Shown here one piece after another: positions 41,409-50,872 of a DNA stretch of 64,000 nt. Position numbers and translations under genes: made by a program. The DNA is from Pseudomonas arsenicoxydans (lineage in GTDB: Bacteria; Pseudomonadota; Gammaproteobacteria; Pseudomonadales; Pseudomonadaceae). The DNA lies in the NCBI RefSeq assembly GCF_006438915.1, contig NZ_RCZE01000014.1, positions 1 to 64,000 on the forward strand, written 5' to 3'. How positions within the stretch are numbered: the first letter of the stretch is position 1; each line of letters opens with the position of its first letter. Below the pieces are notes generated by a model that was not told the DNA's origin, ran no database searches, and worked only from the letters and a program-made list of their open reading frames with translations.

Positions 41409-41610
41409 AATGATGCCTGGTACCGTTCAGCACAAGAACTGAACGAACCGGACCTCGTTGCACTCTCAATAGCAGAGGCCTGCGGGCCTCGTTCTTGTCA
41501 GCCTTCTCATTTCTGCACACTTATTTCTGCAAACCGCCTGTTCCGCAGATCTCTCTGAACTCCCATTCAACTGCTGAGCCCAAGCCCAAGGCTGACCTCA
41601 GGAGCAAGAC

Positions 41611-41838
41611 ATGAGCGAACTCGTCCCCTACGCCGTGCACTATTTGTTCGAAGGCGTCCGCCAGCACTTTTTCAAACTGGCCGAACAGTTTTCGGATGTC
41701 GACGCGATTCATTCGGCGTCGGCCCATGCTTATCCAAAATCGGGACGAAAGATCGCCGCACACGCCACCCTCGACGCCGCGCGGTTGACCGCCACGCAAC
41801 TGGGCATCACCCAGATTCGCTGGAACGAGGCGATCTGA
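41611..41838 (+). CDS. Small hypothetical protein
   Basis: A 75-residue protein starting MSELVPYAVHYLFEGVRQHF, with the ribosome-binding site CAGGAGC. The SASAHAYPKSGRKIAAHATL and LTATQLGITQIRW segments suggest a small alpha/beta protein of a Pseudomonas-only kind. No function is known. Confidence 0.6.
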   Translation: MSELVPYAVHYLFEGVRQHFFKLAEQFSDVDAIHSASAHAYPKSGRKIAAHATLDAARLTATQLGITQIRWNEAI

Positions 41839-41892
41839 GTCACTCAAGCGCCCAAAGATTCACGTAAGAAAATCTCGAGACAAACGAAAACT

Positions 41893-41998
41893 TGTGGCGA
41901 GGGAGCTTGCTCCCGCTGGACTGCGCAGCAGTCCTCTTGTTTTTTTGGGTAGAGAATGGCCGCTTCGCGACCCAGCGGGAGCAAGCTCCCTCGCCACA
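41893..41998. repeat. REP doublet, TGTGGCGAGGGAGC subtype
   Basis: Arms TGTGGCGAGGGAGCTTGCTC and GAGCAAGCTCCCTCGCCACA with a shortened centre. It lies between two small convergent genes. Confidence 0.87.
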
Positions 41999-42032
41999 GA
42001 TACAGCGTTGCGCTTAAGTGAGCAGTGTTCGG

Positions 42033-42185
42033 TCAGGGCTTCAGCGGACGCTCTACGTCGCGGTCTGACAGTTCCCGACTGTCGTCATGTTTCCAGTCCT
42101 GCCGCGAACGTTCCTGCCGCTTGATCTCTTCCTCCGTGGGTTCATCCTCATCGTCAAAATCCGGATGTTTTTGATCGTTGGCCAT
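42033..42185 (-). CDS. Small acidic hypothetical protein
   Basis: A 50-residue, very hydrophilic protein (MANDQKHPDFDDEDEPTEEE start, R/D/E-rich throughout) without any fold signature. The ATG at 42185 follows GAAGAGAGGTGCGC. It is located 59 bp downstream of azlD on the same strand. Likely a disordered small protein; the function is unknown. Confidence 0.6.
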   Translation of the reverse strand: MANDQKHPDFDDEDEPTEEEIKRQERSRQDWKHDDSRELSDRDVERPLKP

Positions 42186-42244
42186 GCGCACCTCTCTTCC
42201 AGTGAAGGGACCCATTAAGCGTAGAACACATTCGAGCGTTCGAC

Positions 42245-42559
42245 TCAGAGCCACCAACGCAGCAAAAAGAAAAACCCCATGCTCAGGAGCATGCTGAGCA
42301 AGGTGTTGCGGGTGTAGAGCACCAGCCCCACCGCGACCAGCGAACTGATCAGGTACGGGTTGTCCCAGTGCAGGTTCAACTGCTTGTCGGGCATGAACAC
42401 GATCGGCCCGCAGATCGCGGTCAACATGCCCGGCACGGCAAAACCGAGGAACTGCCGGGCGTTGCTGCTCAAGCGCACTGGCAATCGGGGTTCGAGAAAC
42501 ACGTAGCGGTTGAGAAACACCAACAGGCCCATGCCGATAATCACCGCCCACACCATCAT
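42245..42559 (-). CDS. azlD: AzlD-family branched-chain amino acid transport protein
   Basis: A 104-residue membrane protein with four hydrophobic segments, matching the small AzlD subunit. Its start at 42559 overlaps the azlC stop (ATGATG); a start one codon later is also possible. AzlC and AzlD together export branched-chain amino acids and their analogues. Confidence 0.87.
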   Translation of the reverse strand: MMVWAVIIGMGLLVFLNRYVFLEPRLPVRLSSNARQFLGFAVPGMLTAICGPIVFMPDKQLNLHWDNPYLISSLVAVGLVLYTRNTLLSMLLSMGFFFLLRWWL

Positions 42560-43257
42560 GCTGGTCGCCCCAGGTAGAGTTTGTTGCAGATAAAACCGGC
42601 GGTCATGCCCGCCAACCCGGACAGCACCAGCGCCGAGCCCCATTGCCAGTAACTGAACAACACCGAACAGAACAGCGAGACCGCGACGCACACCACCGTG
42701 GGCACGTTACGCACCACCGGCGTAATCAAGGCGATGAAGGTGGCGGCGATGGAGAAGTCCAGGCCCAAATGCTCGAGCCCCGGAATACTGCTGCCCAGCA
42801 CAATGCCCGCCAGCGTGAACAGGTTCCAGGCGACATAAAACGTCAGCCCGACGCCCAGCGCGTACCAGCGATTGAATTGCTGTTTGTCGTGCTGACTGGT
42901 CAAGGCAAACAACTCGTCGGTGAGCAAAAAACCCAGCCCCACGCGCCAGCGACCCGGCAATGGCGAAATCACCGAACGCATGCTCATGCCATACAACAGA
43001 TGCTGCGAGGTCAGCAGCAAAGTGGTCAGCAGAATCGAAAAGACCCCGGCACCGCCCTTGAGCATGCCGATGGCGACCAACTGTGCAGCCCCGGCAAACA
43101 CAATGCTCGACAAGCCCTGCCCTTGCAGCGGCGTGAGGTTGGCCTCGATGGCCATGGACCCAGCCAGCAAGCCCCAAGGCGCGGTGGCCAGGGACAGCGG
43201 CATGATCGCCGCGGCGCCGCGCAGAAAGGCACTGCGCGGCATGATTGAATTCGTCAT
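42556..43257 (-). CDS. azlC: AzlC-family branched-chain amino acid permease
   Basis: A 233-residue inner-membrane protein of the AzlC family: LRGAAAIMPLSLATAPWGLLAG start, the INVVFAGAAQLVAIGM-like segment (SSIVFAGAAQLVAIGML), and the FLLTDELFAL motif. About six hydrophobic segments. It is the large subunit of the AzlCD exporter and overlaps azlD. The pair is monocistronic apart from the small acidic gene downstream. Confidence 0.9.
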   Translation of the reverse strand: MTNSIMPRSAFLRGAAAIMPLSLATAPWGLLAGSMAIEANLTPLQGQGLSSIVFAGAAQLVAIGMLKGGAGVFSILLTTLLLTSQHLLYGMSMRSVISPLPGRWRVGLGFLLTDELFALTSQHDKQQFNRWYALGVGLTFYVAWNLFTLAGIVLGSSIPGLEHLGLDFSIAATFIALITPVVRNVPTVVCVAVSLFCSVLFSYWQWGSALVLSGLAGMTAGFICNKLYLGRPA

Positions 43258-43443
43258 AACGCCCTACAACCCGTGAAAGACCCGAGACTGTGCCAGTCGT
43301 CGCGGCGGATAGCTTGAACAATTTTGCGCACTTGCGCCGTGAGTGTGTGCAGTGAAGGGGCTCCGTTCATCGGCCGGGCGCTTGATTCGCCTCGATAGTA
43401 GCAACATGATGGCGCTGCATATTTTCCTGAGGCCAGGCCCTGC

Positions 43444-44376
43444 ATGAGCTCAATCGAACCCGATAGCGATGTCTATAAAACCCTGCTGGAGTCGACCAAC
43501 GCGATCCCCTGGCGGATCGACTGGAAAACCATGACATTCAGCTACATCGGCCCACAGATCGAGGCGTTGCTGGGCTGGAGGCAGGACAGTTGGGCGACGG
43601 TCAATGACTGGGTCGAGCGCATGCACCCGGACGATCGGGATTACGTGGTGGAATTCTGCGTCTCGCAATCGCGCGCCGGGGTCGATCATGAGGCGGATTA
43701 TCGGGCACTGACCCAACAGGGCGACTACGTGTGGATTCGCGACGTGGTGCACGTAGTGCGCAAGGACGGTGAAGTGGAAGCGCTGGTGGGTTTCATGTTC
43801 GACATCAGCGAACGCAAGAAGACCGAAGAACACCTGAGCCGGCTGCAGAAGCAACTCGAAGAATATTCGTTCCAGGACGGCCTCACCGGTATCGCCAACC
43901 GGCGTATGTTCGACACCGTCATGGAACGCGAATGGGCCCACGCCCAGCGCACCGGTTTGCCGTTGTCGTTGCTGATCCTCGACATCGATTACTTCAAGCA
44001 ATTCAACGACCACTACGGCCACATCAAAGGTGACGAATGCCTGCGCCAAGTGGCCCAGACGTTGTCGCTGGCGGCCAATCGACCGCGTGATTTCATCGCC
44101 CGGATCGGTGGCGAAGAGTTCGTCTGGCTGCTCCCGGAAACCGATACAGAGTCCGCCCGGCTGGTGGCGCGCAAATGCCTGCACCTGATCCGCCAGCAGC
44201 AGATTGCCCATGAGTTTTCCCCGGTATCGCCGCTGTTGAGCCTGAGCCTGGGCGTCGGCACCACCGTCGCGCCGCTGCAAGCGACGGCAGTCGACTTCAT
44301 CGAGCAGGTCGACAAGTTGCTCTATCGCGCCAAACACAACGGGCGGATGCGCGCCGAGTTCGCAGATTTGCGCTGA
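43444..44376 (+). CDS. PAS-GGDEF diguanylate cyclase
   Basis: A 310-residue soluble protein. A PAS domain (about 15-125) ends with the PAC-type VGFMFDISERKK, followed by a helix and the GGDEF domain. The active site is GGEEF at 222-226 and the inhibitory I-site RxxD is RPRD at 213-216, exactly five residues upstream. It should make cyclic di-GMP and be feedback-inhibited. There is no membrane segment, so the PAS domain senses a cytosolic signal. No EAL domain is present. Confidence 0.92.
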   Translation: MSSIEPDSDVYKTLLESTNAIPWRIDWKTMTFSYIGPQIEALLGWRQDSWATVNDWVERMHPDDRDYVVEFCVSQSRAGVDHEADYRALTQQGDYVWIRDVVHVVRKDGEVEALVGFMFDISERKKTEEHLSRLQKQLEEYSFQDGLTGIANRRMFDTVMEREWAHAQRTGLPLSLLILDIDYFKQFNDHYGHIKGDECLRQVAQTLSLAANRPRDFIARIGGEEFVWLLPETDTESARLVARKCLHLIRQQQIAHEFSPVSPLLSLSLGVGTTVAPLQATAVDFIEQVDKLLYRAKHNGRMRAEFADLR

Positions 44377-44434
44377 ACACCTGGAGACGCCCGAGTACCA
44401 TGAAGCGATTCGCCTGACAGGTCATGGAGTCGAC

Positions 44435-44809
44435 ATGCTTTACCGGATCGCCGCCGACGGGCTGGTGCTGTTTCATCTGCTGTTCATTCTGTTCGTGCTG
44501 TTCGGCGGGCTGCTGGTGCTCAAATGGCGGCCGCTGATCTGGGCGCACCTGCCTGCTGTTGCGTGGGGCGTGACGGTCGAGGTCCTGCACCTGACCTGCC
44601 CGCTGACTCAGTGGGAAAACCTCATGCGCCAGGCCGCCGGGCAAACCGGCTACGGCGGCGGTTTTATCGAACACTACGTCTGGCCGGTGATTTATCCGGC
44701 CGGCCTGACGCCCACGATTCAATGGGCGCTGGGCAGCGTGGTGCTGGCGATTAACGTGCTGGTCTATCTTCGGCTGTTCAGGCTGTGGAAATTACGCCGG
44801 GCCGCCTGA
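44435..44809 (+). CDS. DUF2784-family membrane protein
   Basis: A 124-residue protein with four hydrophobic segments. The family pattern is clear: HLLFILFVLFGGLLVLKWR at the start, CPLTQWENLMRQAAGQTGY in the middle and the GGGFIEHYVWPVIYP motif. DUF2784 proteins are uncharacterised inner-membrane proteins. It ends 23 bp before a LysR gene on the same strand. Confidence 0.85.
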   Translation: MLYRIAADGLVLFHLLFILFVLFGGLLVLKWRPLIWAHLPAVAWGVTVEVLHLTCPLTQWENLMRQAAGQTGYGGGFIEHYVWPVIYPAGLTPTIQWALGSVVLAINVLVYLRLFRLWKLRRAA

Positions 44810-44832
44810 AACAAACGCCGAGGATTGAATCC

Positions 44833-45750
44833 ATGCTGACGATTGAAGACCTGTCATTGCTCCAGGCCATCCGCGAGACCGGCAGTCTGTCTCGGGCCGC
44901 AGCGCACCTGGGCAAAGCGCCGTCGACCGTGTCCTATGCCGCGCGGCAACTGGAAGAGCGCTTCGACGCCCTGCTCTTCGACCGCCGTCGCTACCGCTTG
45001 CAGCTCACCCCGGCCGGCGAGTTGCTGGTGAACGAGGCGGCGCGGCTAATGCAGGACGTGTCCCGCCTGACCCAGCGAGTGCAGCAAGTGGCCAACGGCT
45101 GGGAAAGCCGGTTATGGATTGTCACTGACGAGCTGCTCGAATTCGAAGCCTTGATTCCGGTGATCCACGAGTTCGACGCGCTGGAATCCGGCGTGCCGCT
45201 GCGTATCACCCAAGAAGTGCTCAAAGGCGTTTGGGAAGCCTTGCGTGAAGGTCGTGCAGATTTGATCATCGGCGCCACCAATGAGCCGCCAGCCATCCCG
45301 ACCCTGCGCTGGATGCAGTTGGGGGAAATGGAGTGGGTGTTCGCGGTGTCGCCGAAACACCCGCTGGCCAAGGCCAAAGAACCGATTTCCCGGGCCATGG
45401 TCGCGCAACACCGGGCGATCGTGGTGGCCGACTCTTCGCGGGCCACCGAAGGCAGCACCTACGGTGTTTCGGGTGGCCAACCGGTGCTTGCGGTGCCGAC
45501 CATGCGTGCCAAAGTCCTCGCGCAATGCGATGGGCTGGGCGTCGGCTGGCTGCCCCGGCACCGCGTGGGCTCGCTACTGAAAAACGGCACGCTGGTCGAA
45601 AAACAAATGGCCGACCCACGGGAACCGAACATTCTGTACGCCGGCTGGCGCGGCGATCATGACGGCCGCGCATTGGGCTGGTGGCTGGAAAAACTCAAGC
45701 AGTCGTACCTGTCCACCAAACTGGTTCAGGGCAGCGACCGGTTTGTCTGA
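44833..45750 (+). CDS. LysR-family transcriptional regulator
   Basis: A 305-residue LysR protein: N-terminal helix-turn-helix (MLTIEDLSLLQAIRETGSLS, then RAAAHLGKAPSTVSYAARQL) and C-terminal effector domain. The start at 44833 matches the family N-terminus. It follows the DUF2784 gene and converges with a diguanylate cyclase, with 2 bases between the stops. The target is unknown; there is no divergent gene next to it. Confidence 0.9.
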   Translation: MLTIEDLSLLQAIRETGSLSRAAAHLGKAPSTVSYAARQLEERFDALLFDRRRYRLQLTPAGELLVNEAARLMQDVSRLTQRVQQVANGWESRLWIVTDELLEFEALIPVIHEFDALESGVPLRITQEVLKGVWEALREGRADLIIGATNEPPAIPTLRWMQLGEMEWVFAVSPKHPLAKAKEPISRAMVAQHRAIVVADSSRATEGSTYGVSGGQPVLAVPTMRAKVLAQCDGLGVGWLPRHRVGSLLKNGTLVEKQMADPREPNILYAGWRGDHDGRALGWWLEKLKQSYLSTKLVQGSDRFV

Positions 45751-45752
45751 AC

Positions 45753-47330
45753 TCAGTTGGCAATCACACTCATGTTGCGCCCGCTGGACTTGGCCACATA
45801 CAAGGCCTTGTCAGCGGCGGTGACCACATCGTCGGGCTGGTCCTGCGAGGCGGTGTTGTAAGCGCAAACGCCGATACTGACGGTCACCCTTCCCTCTGGG
45901 CTGTCGAGGTGCTCGATGTCCTCCAGCAGGACGGCGTGACGGATTTTTTCGGCCACCAGAAAGGCGCCTACATAGTCCGTGCCGGGCAACACAACCGTGA
46001 ACTCTTCGCCGCCATAACGGGCGGCGAGATCACCGGGGCGCTTGATATTGTCCTTGATGATTGCGCTGATCCGGCGCAAACACTCATCGCCGGCGACATG
46101 ACCGTAACGGTCATTGAAGCTCTTGAAGTGATCGACATCGATCATCAGCATCGCGAGGTGGGTCTGAGTGCGCCGGGCGCGGCCCATTTCCGCGAGGATA
46201 AACAGGTCGAACTGACGCCGGTTGGACAGCCCGGTCAACGCGTCCTCCAGGGCCAGCAATTCCAGGCTGCGATTGACCTCGATCAGCTTTTCCTGTCCAT
46301 CGAGCAACACGCGCTGGAAGTGATGTTGCTGCTTCATGAAGTAAATGAGGCGGTAACCGAGCGCGCCGAGAAACAGCAGCAGCGACAACACGATCCCCGC
46401 GCTCAGCGCCGTCTCCTTACGCCAACTGGCCAGGACCTCCTCCTTGTCCAGCGCGGCAAAGATGATCAGCGGATAACCGCTGACCCGCCGAAACCCGACG
46501 ACCCGCTCCACACCGTCCACAAATGACCTGACGGTGGCCGTTCCGGAATCGCCTTTGGGCAACAGTTGGGTAAACAGCGGCCCTTTGGCCACGCTGCTGC
46601 CAAGCTCAGCCTCTTTGAACGGCCGACGCACAACAATGCTGGCGTCATCGGCAATCAGGTTGATGACGCCGTTTTGGCCCATGTCGATGCTGTCGTACAG
46701 TTCAAGAAAATGACTGAGATAGATCGTGGCCAGCGCCACCCCGGCAAATCGGCCATCTGGATAATTGATCCGGCGTGACACGGTCATGACCCATTCACCA
46801 CTCGAGCGGCTTTTTATCGACCGACCGATATGCGGGCCACGGTCGGTATGGTCACGATGGTAGATGAAATATTCACGGTCGGAATTGTTGGCGTTGGGCA
46901 CCTCTGCGCCATTGGAATTGGCGATCCAGCGCCCTTGTTCGTCGTAGACAAACAAGCCATGCAGTTGCTTGAGCTCATCACGTTCAGCACGGAGCAATCG
47001 CTGCAACCGGGGCAGTTGCTGTGGGCCGACGCCCTCGTTTTCGAGGCGGTCCACCAGGGCAAACAGCAGCGTATCGGCCTGTTTGATCGACGCCTGCGCC
47101 TGCGAGGCCAGGGTTTGCGCCAGGTTGGACATCGCCACTTCTTTATCCTGCAGATGATACTGGCGCGAATTCCAGGCTTCCCAGAACACGATAGCGATCA
47201 TCGACAGGCACACCGCCACAAGCAGCACCACAGCGTAGCGAACCTTGAGCCTTGACTCGATCTGGCCGGGCACCCAAGGCGTGGCGGGACGCGGGTTTGC
47301 AATCGGATCTTTGATGGACGGATTCCCCAT
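45753..47330 (-). CDS. Membrane Cache-GGDEF diguanylate cyclase
   Basis: A 525-residue protein: membrane segment at about 33-51, a periplasmic dCache-type sensor of roughly 250 residues (RDHTDRGPHIGRSIKSRSSG and GVALATIYLSHFLELYDSID are typical of such domains), a second segment, then the GGDEF domain. The active site is GGEEF at 440-444 with the inhibitory site RPGD at 431-434. It should make cyclic di-GMP in response to a periplasmic small molecule such as an amino or organic acid. The start at 47330 was chosen for a short cytosolic N-terminus. Confidence 0.9.
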   Translation of the reverse strand: MGNPSIKDPIANPRPATPWVPGQIESRLKVRYAVVLLVAVCLSMIAIVFWEAWNSRQYHLQDKEVAMSNLAQTLASQAQASIKQADTLLFALVDRLENEGVGPQQLPRLQRLLRAERDELKQLHGLFVYDEQGRWIANSNGAEVPNANNSDREYFIYHRDHTDRGPHIGRSIKSRSSGEWVMTVSRRINYPDGRFAGVALATIYLSHFLELYDSIDMGQNGVINLIADDASIVVRRPFKEAELGSSVAKGPLFTQLLPKGDSGTATVRSFVDGVERVVGFRRVSGYPLIIFAALDKEEVLASWRKETALSAGIVLSLLLFLGALGYRLIYFMKQQHHFQRVLLDGQEKLIEVNRSLELLALEDALTGLSNRRQFDLFILAEMGRARRTQTHLAMLMIDVDHFKSFNDRYGHVAGDECLRRISAIIKDNIKRPGDLAARYGGEEFTVVLPGTDYVGAFLVAEKIRHAVLLEDIEHLDSPEGRVTVSIGVCAYNTASQDQPDDVVTAADKALYVAKSSGRNMSVIAN

Positions 47331-47444
47331 GACAGTCCCTGATTCGTTATGACAGGGCGACTTTTCCTGTTCGCCCTTTAGATGTCGCATCAGAAACACA
47401 ATAGGTGATTTGCCGGTCCCGTGACGGGTTTGTGTCGGGAAACC

Positions 47445-47972
47445 TTACTTAGAGGTTTGTTTCACCGCCTCAAGCCAGGCTGGATCCAGACGGGTCTGGT
47501 CGGTGTCGATGCCCAGTTCGTCCATCCGCGCCTTGTGCTGATCCATCTCGCGAACCAGCTGACTGTGGTCGCTGGAATTGCCGTCCAGTTCGTGCATCTG
47601 GTGCAGGCCCAAATGGTAGAACCGCAGCAGTTTCATGGCCACTGGATCACCGGTCGCCACCGCTGCGGTGACCTGATGCATGATGTTGGTGACGCTCATC
47701 AGACTGCGTTTGAGCTGCCAGCCATAGACCGCCGCGGCCATCCAGGGCTGGCTCCAGAACTTGCCGCGCATCAGCGCCACCATTAGCAAAACCGCTATAA
47801 ACACGCCGCCGACGTTATACCGCAGGTTATCGCCGCCGGGCTCACCGAACAACGCCACCGCCGCCGTGGACAGCACCATCGCCAGCGCCAGGAACATCAG
47901 GGCAATAATCACCGTACTGCGGCGCGTCTGTTGTCGATAGGTTTGAGCGTTCTGCGGCTGGATTTCGAACAT
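47445..47972 (-). CDS. DUF3087-family membrane protein
   Basis: A 175-residue protein with two hydrophobic segments near the N-terminus (STVIIALMFLALAMVLSTAA; NVGGVFIAVLLMVALM) and a helical cytosolic C-terminal half, as in DUF3087. The start at 47972 follows AGGAAACC. The function is unknown. It is divergent from ppnN. Confidence 0.8.
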   Translation of the reverse strand: MFEIQPQNAQTYRQQTRRSTVIIALMFLALAMVLSTAAVALFGEPGGDNLRYNVGGVFIAVLLMVALMRGKFWSQPWMAAAVYGWQLKRSLMSVTNIMHQVTAAVATGDPVAMKLLRFYHLGLHQMHELDGNSSDHSQLVREMDQHKARMDELGIDTDQTRLDPAWLEAVKQTSK

Positions 47973-48188
47973 CGCGACAGGTTTCCTTGGGAGCAGAGAC
48001 AAAAAGAAAGCCCGGCATTATCGCCTCTGCGCGGGATTTAGCTATGCTGGGGCTCCTTTTCATCTTTTCATCGTTAAACGGGGGACATGGCGGTATAGCG
48101 CAGTTCGTGCCATCTTCATCCATGGATACACACTATTCGGATGCCCTTCGCGCGGTTTAGCGAGGGACATCGTTTTAAGGATCACTGA

Positions 48189-49562
48189 ATGACCCAACGA
48201 CAAGTAATCAACGCCTCGGTCAGCCCTAAAGGCAGCCTGGAAACCCTTTCTCAACGCGAAGTCCAACAACTGAGCGAAGCCGGTTCCGGCAGCACCTACA
48301 ACATCTTCCGCCAGTGCGCCCTGGCCATCCTGAACACCGGCGCCCATGTTGATAACGCCAAAACCATCCTTGAAGCCTATAAAGATTTTGAAATCCGCAT
48401 CCACCAGCAAGATCGCGGCGTACGCCTGGAACTGCTGAACGCCCCGGCCGACGCCTTCGTCGACGGCGAAATGATCGCCAGCACCCGTGAAATGCTGTTC
48501 AGCGCCCTGCGTGACATCGTCTACACCGAAAACGAACTCGACAGCCAGCGCATCGACCTGAGCACCTCCCAGGGCATCAGCGACTACGTGTTCCACCTGC
48601 TGCGCAACGCCCGCACCCTGCGCCCCGGCGTCGAGCCGAAGATTGTGGTCTGCTGGGGCGGTCACTCGATCAACACCGAAGAATACAAATACACCAAGAA
48701 AGTCGGCCACGAACTGGGCCTGCGCAGCCTCGACATCTGCACCGGTTGCGGCCCCGGCGTGATGAAAGGCCCGATGAAAGGCGCGACCATTGCACACGCC
48801 AAGCAGCGTATCCACGGCGGTCGCTACCTCGGCTTGACCGAGCCGGGGATCATCGCCGCCGAAGCACCGAACCCGATCGTCAACGAGCTGGTGATCCTGC
48901 CGGACATCGAAAAACGTCTGGAAGCGTTCGTGCGCGTCGGCCACGGCATCATCATTTTCCCGGGTGGCGCGGGCACGGCCGAAGAGTTCCTGTACCTGCT
49001 CGGCATCCTGATGCACCCGGACAACGAAGGCCTACCCTTCCCGGTCGTCCTCACCGGGCCCAAGCATGCCGCACCGTATCTGGAGCAACTGGACGCATTC
49101 GTCGGCGCCACGCTGGGCGACGCGGCGAAGAAACATTACGAGATCATCATCGACGATCCGGCTGAAGTCGCACGGCAGATGACGCAGGGGCTCAAAGCGG
49201 TCAAACAGTTCCGTCGCGAGCGCAATGACGCGTTCCACTTCAACTGGCTGCTGAAGATCGACGAAGGCTTCCAGCGTCCGTTCGACCCGACCCACGAAAA
49301 CATGGCCAACCTGAAGCTGAGCCGGACACTGCCGGCCCACGAACTGGCGGCCAACCTGCGCCGTGCGTTCTCCGGCATTGTCGCCGGCAACGTCAAGGAC
49401 AAGGGCATCCGCTTGATCGAACAGCACGGGCCGTACCAGATCCGTGGCGATGCCGAGATCATGCGTCCGCTGGATCAACTGCTCAAAGCGTTCGTCGCCC
49501 AGCACCGGATGAAACTGCCGGGTGGCGCGGCGTATGTGCCGTGTTATCAGGTCGTGGCGTAA
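48189..49562 (+). CDS. ppnN: Nucleotide 5'-monophosphate nucleosidase PpnN
   Basis: A 457-residue protein equal in length to E. coli PpnN (YgdH). It has an N-terminal domain, the LOG-family catalytic core with PGGAGTAEE, and a C-terminal domain that binds (p)ppGpp in E. coli. PpnN cleaves purine and pyrimidine nucleoside monophosphates to base and ribose-5-phosphate, and its activity is stimulated by (p)ppGpp during the stringent response. It is monocistronic and divergent from the DUF3087 gene. Confidence 0.92.
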   Translation: MTQRQVINASVSPKGSLETLSQREVQQLSEAGSGSTYNIFRQCALAILNTGAHVDNAKTILEAYKDFEIRIHQQDRGVRLELLNAPADAFVDGEMIASTREMLFSALRDIVYTENELDSQRIDLSTSQGISDYVFHLLRNARTLRPGVEPKIVVCWGGHSINTEEYKYTKKVGHELGLRSLDICTGCGPGVMKGPMKGATIAHAKQRIHGGRYLGLTEPGIIAAEAPNPIVNELVILPDIEKRLEAFVRVGHGIIIFPGGAGTAEEFLYLLGILMHPDNEGLPFPVVLTGPKHAAPYLEQLDAFVGATLGDAAKKHYEIIIDDPAEVARQMTQGLKAVKQFRRERNDAFHFNWLLKIDEGFQRPFDPTHENMANLKLSRTLPAHELAANLRRAFSGIVAGNVKDKGIRLIEQHGPYQIRGDAEIMRPLDQLLKAFVAQHRMKLPGGAAYVPCYQVVA

Positions 49563-49599
49563 CAAACCACACCGCAACACCGTGGTGGGCGGGCTCCCT

Positions 49600-49710
49600 G
49601 TGGTGAGGGGCTTGCCCCCGTTCGGCTGCGTAGCAGTCGTAAAATCTGCGATGTTGCCGAAATCTTTGGGGCCGCTTCGCAGCCCAACGGGGGCAAGCCC
49701 CCTCGCCACA
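49600..49710. repeat. REP doublet, GGGGCTTGCCCCC subtype
   Basis: Arms TGTGGTGAGGGGCTTGCCCC and GGGGCAAGCCCCCTCGCCACA. A further partial copy of the outer part (CCCCTAGCCACATAAGCCC) follows immediately, suggesting slippage or decay. Confidence 0.85.
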
Positions 49711-49756
49711 TAAGCCCCCTAGCCACATAAGCCCACTCACCAAAAAGTGCTAACTT

Positions 49757-50818
49757 CTACAGGTGATCAGCGTCGATCACGGCTTTGGCAAACGCCTGCG
49801 GATCTTCCTGCGGCAGGTTGTGGCCGATGCCGCCATTGATCAACCGGTACTCATACTTGCCGGTAAAACGCTTGGCGTAATCCTCGGCCGCCGGATGCGG
49901 TGCACCGTTGGCGTCACCTTCCATCGTAATGGTCGGTACCTTAATCGAAGGCGCCGTGGCCAGTTTCTGTTCCAGCGCTTCGTATTGCGGTTCGCCCTGC
50001 ACCATGCCCAACCGCCAGCGGTAGTTGAAAACGGTGATAGCGACATGGTCCGGGTTGTTCAATGCGGCAGCGCTGCGATCATAGGTCGCATCGTCAAAAG
50101 ACCATTTCGGCGACGCCGTCTGCCAGATCAACTTGGCGAAGTCGTGGCGATTTTTTTCGTAGCCGGCCTGGCCGCGATCGGTCGCGAAATAGAACTGATA
50201 CCACCACTGCAGTTCAGCCTTGGGCGGCAACGGATTCTTGCCCGCAGCCTGGTTGCCGATCAGGTAACCGCTCACCGACACCAGCGCCTTAACCCGCTCC
50301 GGCCACAGCGCCGAGACGATGTCCGCCGAACGCGCGCCCCAGTCATAGCCACCGAGCACCGCCTGTTTGATCTTCAATGCATCCATGAAGTCGATCACGT
50401 CACTGGCCAGCGCTGCAGGTTGGCCATTGCGCAGGGTCTTCTCAGACAGGAACTGCGTGTCGCCATAACCCCGAGCGTAAGGAATCAGCACCCGGTAACC
50501 CTTGGCCGCCAGCAATGGCGCCACTTCGCTGTAGCTGTGAATGTCGTAGGGCCAACCGTGCAGCAAAATCACCACCGGACCGTCGGCAGGCCCGACCTCG
50601 GCGTAAGCCACATTCAGCAAGCCAGCCTTGACGTGCTTCAGCGGACCGAACGAGTCGTGCGACTCCACTTTCGCCACCGCCGGCTCCGCGGTCGGGGTTG
50701 CGGCCTGCGCATTGGCAGCGCCGAGGGCACCGAACTGCATCAGCGCAACAGCGAGCATCGTTGGCGCCATGAAACGGCGGCGTGATTCGGTTTTACGGCT
50801 CAACACTTTCATCTTCAT
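49757..50818 (-). CDS. Exported epoxide-hydrolase-like alpha/beta hydrolase
   Basis: A 353-residue protein. The N-terminus (ESRRRFMAPTMLAVALMQFG) resembles a Tat signal, with AQA cleavage near 39. The catalytic domain has the HGWP motif at 87-90, the nucleophile Asp159 in GGYDWGA, as in epoxide hydrolases and haloalkane dehalogenases rather than Ser esterases, and the catalytic His333 in GGIGHNL. An exported Asp-nucleophile hydrolase recalls Cif of P. aeruginosa, but identity with Cif is not claimed. Start ATG 50818; the ATG at 50812 (MKVLS) is an alternative. Confidence 0.85.
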   Translation of the reverse strand: MKMKVLSRKTESRRRFMAPTMLAVALMQFGALGAANAQAATPTAEPAVAKVESHDSFGPLKHVKAGLLNVAYAEVGPADGPVVILLHGWPYDIHSYSEVAPLLAAKGYRVLIPYARGYGDTQFLSEKTLRNGQPAALASDVIDFMDALKIKQAVLGGYDWGARSADIVSALWPERVKALVSVSGYLIGNQAAGKNPLPPKAELQWWYQFYFATDRGQAGYEKNRHDFAKLIWQTASPKWSFDDATYDRSAAALNNPDHVAITVFNYRWRLGMVQGEPQYEALEQKLATAPSIKVPTITMEGDANGAPHPAAEDYAKRFTGKYEYRLINGGIGHNLPQEDPQAFAKAVIDADHL

Positions 50819-50872
50819 AGTGATTTCCCTACCAGTCATTTGTCTGTTGTTTTGAACGACATAGTGGATGGA

